Shown: piece by piece, positions 45,223 through 47,264 of the stretch
Position numbering within the stretch: position 1 is the stretch's first letter
Layout of the letters: each line of letters opens with the position of its first letter
IMG/VR virus record: IMGVR_UViG_3300042260_000250
Coordinates: 1-47,264 of that record
Length of the DNA stretch: 47,264 bases
Strand: one strand, 5' to 3'
Origin: a virus
Notes under the pieces: generated by a model
Seen by the model: only the letters and a program-made list of their open reading frames with translations
What the model was told of the DNA's origin: nothing
Database searches by the model: none
Position numbers and translations under genes: made by a program

Positions 45223-47255
45223 TAGTTTAGTTTATTTTTTCCGTTAAATGTTTTGGTATCTTCATTCGAGTTACCATTTTTATATAAATTTTGTACTCTA
45301 GTTGTTTGTTCACCAGTACCTTCAACATACCCATTGAAGTCGAACTTTCTAACCTTACCTGACGGATACGGTGTCCATTTAGAATATTTGTCTTTGTAGT
45401 TCTCAGTTTCTTTAAATGACTTAACAATTAATTGTTCCGCATCATATTCTTCTTTATAACTTGTTTTAATATTTGTAAAATATGTTTTAGTATAATCAAT
45501 TAATGTAGGTCCTGCCGATTTTGAATTGGCGATATCGGTAGGTACAACATCTTTAATAAATGTTTCAAATAAATTACCATCTAAAATTGTTTTACTCATC
45601 AAAGCGTAAAATCTTCTTTCTTCATCACCATTTTTAGGGTCGGTACCTAAACCACCATCTTTATACGTTTTTAAATTATCAGGTTTATATTCCAAATCAA
45701 CTAAAGCATATGTTTTAGGTGAATTACCTGTTGATTTAAAACTTGTCATATCAGTATAAAAAGAATATAGTGAATCTATTGCAGAACTGTAGTCCCCAAC
45801 TAATTCATCATATGTATTTGCAAAGGTTGAACCTGATTGAACTTCAGTAGTTGCGGTTATATTATAAATTTTCGCGGTTTGGTCAGTTTTAATATAACCA
45901 TCACACTTAGTATCGACAATATCTAACTTAGCCAACGTTCTAATCAACTCTAATTGTGTTTTGGTCATTTCATTATCCGCAGATGTCAGAGCCGTTAATA
46001 CATTTGATTTAGTTTTGTTTACTGCATTTTTCAAATTTTCTTTAACTTTTTTAATTACAGAATTTTGAAAATCATTCTGATATAGATTAGTAATGTATTT
46101 AAGTCCATCATCATTTTTACTATTAACCTTATCTATATCCGCAATAACCATTTCATATAATTTACTAATATTACTTTCTATAGTATCTGTTTTACCGTAA
46201 ATCTTTAAATCTTTAGGTGTTGTAAATTCTTTAGTTTTACCTTCAAAATATTTTCTACCCTGAGAATATGCGGTGTAAATTTGGAAGTTATAATCTTTAG
46301 TTATTTGTTCAATTTTATTTAAAATAGTATCAATGTAAGATTGACCTCCCTTTAATAAGGACTCGTCCATTATCTTTTGATAAGTAATAGTACCACTAGT
46401 TCCTAAATCAGATTCCACTTTTTCTTGGATGACACCAATAGTAGTACCACCCTCATTAGACAAAGCATTATTTGCGTCGTTTACACCAACAACAGGTGAC
46501 TTATCTAATAAAGCTCTAAGTAAATCATTATCAATCTTTTTAAACGAATCATCAGTCCAATCAGCTCTTTCGTCATACATCTCAGTATTTGCATAATAAT
46601 TGAATGATAATGCGTTTTGTAATTTATCAATCGGTTCTTTCAATCCTGAACCACCAACAAAGTTAAACCCTAATGATATCTTAGCAATCATTGGTTGAAC
46701 TCCAATACCTTCAGGATTAATATCAAAAACTAACGGGTCGTAACTTATCTGTAACGATGTAGGGATAATTTTTGTATTATAAAAATCACCTATTCTTAAT
46801 ACTAAAACAGGAGGTGCCCCGAAACTAGTATTAACCGAACTATTATACTTAGGTTTACCGTCATTACCAATCACAGGAATAGTATCACCAGGTCTTGTAC
46901 ATTGATGTAAGAAAGTTAATCTAGAGTTAAGACCTTCAGGTGTCATAGAGTGAAACGCTGGGTCAAAATATTTTACCTTTTCTTTAATAGTATCATAAAA
47001 CATAGGATTCTGTTCTTCTATTAATGTGAAATAGTCACATTCAGATAACAATCTTCTAAGTATTTTTTTACTAATACCGTCTTTAAGTTTTTGGGTTGTC
47101 GTTATTGTTGGGGGTACAGGCACCGCGGGCTTATAACCAGGAACTGGTATAGTACCGTTACCACTACCACCTTGTGTGCTATTTTCTGGAGTTACTGTCG
47201 CGTTTGGTTTAATATTCGATTTTACACTTCGTATACTAACCCTTCTACACGCCAT
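45222..47255 (-). CDS. Putative baseplate/tail protein (677 aa, start uncertain)
   Basis: No confident family. The first ~55 residues are basic, then Pro/Gly/Thr-rich (VPGYKPAVPVPPTITTT). Residues ~150-245 (PPVLVLRIGDFYNTKIIPTS, LQISYDPLVFDI, then PMIAKISLGFNFVGG) resemble the beta domain seen in LysM-type hub/wedge connectors of contractile injection systems (P-P-x-L-x-V-x-x-G...S-L-x-I-x-Y-x-x-F). The remainder is long, helical and Lys/Asp-rich (~300-480). The position before gp53 and the hub supports a tail-baseplate role. ATG 47255 gives MACRRVSIRS, but the frame stays open to the window edge (47264), so translation could start further upstream. Confidence 0.6.
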   Translation of the reverse strand: MACRRVSIRSVKSNIKPNATVTPENSTQGGSGNGTIPVPGYKPAVPVPPTITTTQKLKDGISKKILRRLLSECDYFTLIEEQNPMFYDTIKEKVKYFDPAFHSMTPEGLNSRLTFLHQCTRPGDTIPVIGNDGKPKYNSSVNTSFGAPPVLVLRIGDFYNTKIIPTSLQISYDPLVFDINPEGIGVQPMIAKISLGFNFVGGSGLKEPIDKLQNALSFNYYANTEMYDERADWTDDSFKKIDNDLLRALLDKSPVVGVNDANNALSNEGGTTIGVIQEKVESDLGTSGTITYQKIMDESLLKGGQSYIDTILNKIEQITKDYNFQIYTAYSQGRKYFEGKTKEFTTPKDLKIYGKTDTIESNISKLYEMVIADIDKVNSKNDDGLKYITNLYQNDFQNSVIKKVKENLKNAVNKTKSNVLTALTSADNEMTKTQLELIRTLAKLDIVDTKCDGYIKTDQTAKIYNITATTEVQSGSTFANTYDELVGDYSSAIDSLYSFYTDMTSFKSTGNSPKTYALVDLEYKPDNLKTYKDGGLGTDPKNGDEERRFYALMSKTILDGNLFETFIKDVVPTDIANSKSAGPTLIDYTKTYFTNIKTSYKEEYDAEQLIVKSFKETENYKDKYSKWTPYPSGKVRKFDFNGYVEGTGEQTTRVQNLYKNGNSNEDTKTFNGKNKLN

Positions 47256-47264
47256 AGCATTAGG

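Overview
The window looks like part of an AT-rich genome of a T4-like contractile-tailed phage. Apart from one truncated gene at the left edge, every gene I can support runs on the minus strand and they are packed tightly, often as TAATG stop/start overlaps. The core genes match the T4 toolkit: a gp32-type SSB, UvsX, an RNase H-type 5' nuclease, gp41 helicase, NrdA and NrdB, and baseplate gp53, gp25, gp6 and gpI/gp7-like proteins. SprB-type repeats, the module of Bacteroidota gliding adhesins, in a tail-region protein and the AT-rich composition point to a Bacteroidota (probably flavobacterial) host. That host assignment is inference.

Layout in transcription order (right to left). 47255-38184 holds a large tail/baseplate protein, gp53, and a 2241-residue hub-like protein with a glucosaminidase-like C-terminal part. 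38143-37228 holds two small unknown proteins, one acidic with PVGDA repeats. 37159-28884 is a replication and nucleotide block: SSB, UvsX, 5' nuclease, an unknown 151-aa protein, helicase, NrdB, NrdA, then a clear terminator. 28791-13829 is the baseplate wedge: gp25, gp6, a 1630-aa protein with a hydrophobic core, four proteins of unknown or partly known type, and a 994-aa protein with a P2 gpI-like segment. 13829-381 is the fibre/adhesin region: an 877-aa SprB-repeat protein, a 311-aa Pro/Thr-linker protein, a 2617-aa collagen-like protein and a 614-aa collagen-like protein. At 2-346, on the opposite strand, is the 3' part of a 2OG-Fe(II) hydroxylase; it meets the collagen genes at a perfect-palindrome bidirectional terminator.

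How it may fit together (inference): the wedge and hub genes build the baseplate; the SprB-like and collagen-like proteins form surface-binding fibres that mimic host adhesin and animal-collagen designs; the hydroxylase may modify Y-position prolines in the collagen-like fibres. A short sequence, ATAAATA on the plus strand (TATTTAT in the coding direction), recurs in the gaps before several transcription units and is a candidate phage promoter element.

There is no gap over 300 bases without a gene. The longest are 11065-11195 (131 nt; one motif copy, otherwise nothing recognisable), 26368-26485 (118 nt; hairpin and motif), 28792-28883 (92 nt; terminator and motif) and 36221-36307 (87 nt; hairpin). 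I saw no tRNA, rRNA, CRISPR, insertion sequence or integrase.
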